NCBI GenBank assembly: GCA_043757045.1
Contig: JAYVQC010000001.1
Location: forward strand, 1 to 41,072
Direction: 5' to 3'
Length of the DNA stretch: 41,072 bases
Source: JANNGC01 sp043757045
GTDB lineage: Bacteria > Verrucomicrobiota > Verrucomicrobiia > Limisphaerales > SIBH01
The notes under the pieces are model-generated. The model saw only the letters and a list, made by a program, of their open reading frames with translations. It was not told where the DNA came from and ran no database searches. Both the position numbers and the translations under genes were made by a program. Positions 40,096-41,072 of this stretch are shown in pieces; positions within the stretch are counted from its first letter, which is position 1, and each line of letters starts with the position of its first letter.

Positions 40096-41072
40096 ATGAT
40101 CGCGACCAAAGATTCATTCGAGCCACATAGCAGCGAACAACTGCCCGCCAGCAAAAAAGTTTTTGTGGCTGGCACGATTCATCCCGACGTCCGCGTGCCG
40201 CTCCGGGAGATCGAGGTGTCGCCGACGAAGTCTTACACTGGCACGGTCACGGCGAACGAACCCGTGCGCGTGTACGACTGCTCGGGACCGTGGGGCGACG
40301 AGGCTTTCACCGGCACGTCGGACGAAGGTTTGCCGGCGCTTCGCCGCGACTGGATTTTGAAGCGTGGTGATGTGGAGGAGATTGATGGCCGCGAGGTGAA
40401 GCCGCAGGACGATGGCTATCTCTCCGGCAAGCACGCCGAATACGCGAGCAAGGCGGAAAAAAATCGCCTCGTGGAATTCCCCGGCCTGACCAGCAACCGC
40501 CGTCGCCCGCTGCGTGCGAAGGCGGGCAAGGTCGTCACGCAACTCGCCTACGCCCGCGCGGGCATCATCACGCCGGAGATGGAGTTCATCGCCATCCGCG
40601 AAAACATGGGGCGCGCGAAAATCGCGGACATGGCTAAGGATAATCTCCGCAACGACCTCGACAAACAGCACGCGGGTTCGAGTCAGTTGCCCAAGAGCGC
40701 TTACACGCCGAGCATTTTCGCGCGCTTTCCCCAGCGTATTCCCGCGCAGATCACGCCCGAGTTCGTCCGCGCCGAAGTCGCCGCCGGTCGCGCCATCATC
40801 CCGAACAACATCAATCACCCCGAGTCCGAGCCGATGATCATCGGGCGCAATTTCCTCGTGAAGATCAACGCCAACATCGGCAACAGCGCCGTCGCGTCGA
40901 GCATTGAGGAGGAAGTTGAAAAGATGCGCTGGGCCACCAAGTGGGGCGCGGACACCGTCATGGACCTCTCCACTGGCAAGAACATCCACGCCACGCGCGA
41001 ATGGATTCTCCGCAACTCGCCCGTGCCCATCGGCACAGTCCCGATTTATCAGGCGCTCGAAAAAGTGAACGG
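40096..41072 (+). CDS. thiC: Phosphomethylpyrimidine synthase ThiC, 3'-truncated by window edge
   Basis: A radical-SAM enzyme that turns 5-aminoimidazole ribotide into hydroxymethylpyrimidine phosphate for thiamine synthesis. The frame opens at ATG 40096 and runs off the window after 325 codons; no stop is reached. Recognisable stretches: KVFVAGTIHPDVRVPLREI, YDCSGPWGDE, GIITPEMEFIAIRENMG, EFVRAEVAAGRAIIPNNINH, EPMIIGRNFLVKINANIGNS, EEEVEKMRWATKWGADTVMD, LSTGKNIHATREWILRNS and GTVPIYQALEKV. The C-terminal CxxCxxxxC cluster for the iron-sulphur centre lies beyond the window. Controlled by the TPP riboswitch just upstream. Confidence 0.97.
   Translation, partial: MIATKDSFEPHSSEQLPASKKVFVAGTIHPDVRVPLREIEVSPTKSYTGTVTANEPVRVYDCSGPWGDEAFTGTSDEGLPALRRDWILKRGDVEEIDGREVKPQDDGYLSGKHAEYASKAEKNRLVEFPGLTSNRRRPLRAKAGKVVTQLAYARAGIITPEMEFIAIRENMGRAKIADMAKDNLRNDLDKQHAGSSQLPKSAYTPSIFARFPQRIPAQITPEFVRAEVAAGRAIIPNNINHPESEPMIIGRNFLVKINANIGNSAVASSIEEEVEKMRWATKWGADTVMDLSTGKNIHATREWILRNSPVPIGTVPIYQALEKVN

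Noticed and set aside
40114..40989. A minus-strand frame at the right edge of the window
   Set aside because: It is antisense to a clearly recognisable thiC with a riboswitch upstream.

Overview
This 41-kb, GC-rich window is typical chromosomal DNA of a soil or freshwater bacterium. It most likely comes from the Verrucomicrobiota, probably the Pedosphaera/Limisphaerales group (old subdivision 3). This assignment rests on several features: very large secreted Ig-like repeat proteins whose C-terminal tails read like ...YYRLR or ...FFRARV; a compact gspE-pilM/N-pilO-secretin operon; a Gld-like ABC transporter/DUF4340 cluster; PQQ-like propeller proteins; few Shine-Dalgarno sites; and many intergenic inverted repeats. 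It is an inference from gene content. No rRNA is present.

Layout. 1-2.8 kb: the 3' part of a type I restriction gene (hsdR) and two small hypothetical genes. 2.9-6.2 kb: an HTH/metallo-beta-lactamase fusion and an OmpR-type two-component pair. 6.4-12.1 kb: a giant secreted S8 protease. 12.4-18.5 kb: a tightly overlapping type II secretion/type IV pilus-like operon. 18.8-22.2 kb: a WaaP-like kinase gene carrying a frameshift, a GatB/YqeY protein, a UVR-motif protein and a zinc-ribbon Ser/Thr kinase. 22.4-28.7 kb: an M14 carboxypeptidase-like enzyme, a PQQ-type sugar dehydrogenase, a secreted Ig-domain protein and folE. 28.7-35.5 kb: an exported methyltransferase and the Gld-like operon (ATPase, permease, a 57-residue His/Cys-rich protein, GldG-like protein, DUF4340 protein). 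35.9-38.8 kb: a PQQ-like propeller protein, a conserved unknown protein and an AEC-family transporter. 38.9-41.1 kb: fabI, tRNA-His with a recognisable promoter, and thiC preceded by a TPP riboswitch and cut by the window end.

The gaps between genes are the most distinctive part. At least six unrelated inverted-repeat families occupy them. One is a roughly 150-bp element present four times (6.3, 12.3, 18.7 and 31.1 kb), always in the same orientation and always between two minus-strand genes. One copy supplies the C-terminus and stop codon of a neighbouring gene. The spacers of the Gld-like operon that are longer than 2 nt each carry a different family, whereas the secretion operon has no spacers and no repeats.

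I found no CRISPR array, transposase, prophage or rRNA. The strongest candidates for something undescribed are the 57-residue metal-binding-like protein coupled to the ABC permease, the same-orientation MITE-like repeat family, and the triplicated Cys-rich module in HsdR.
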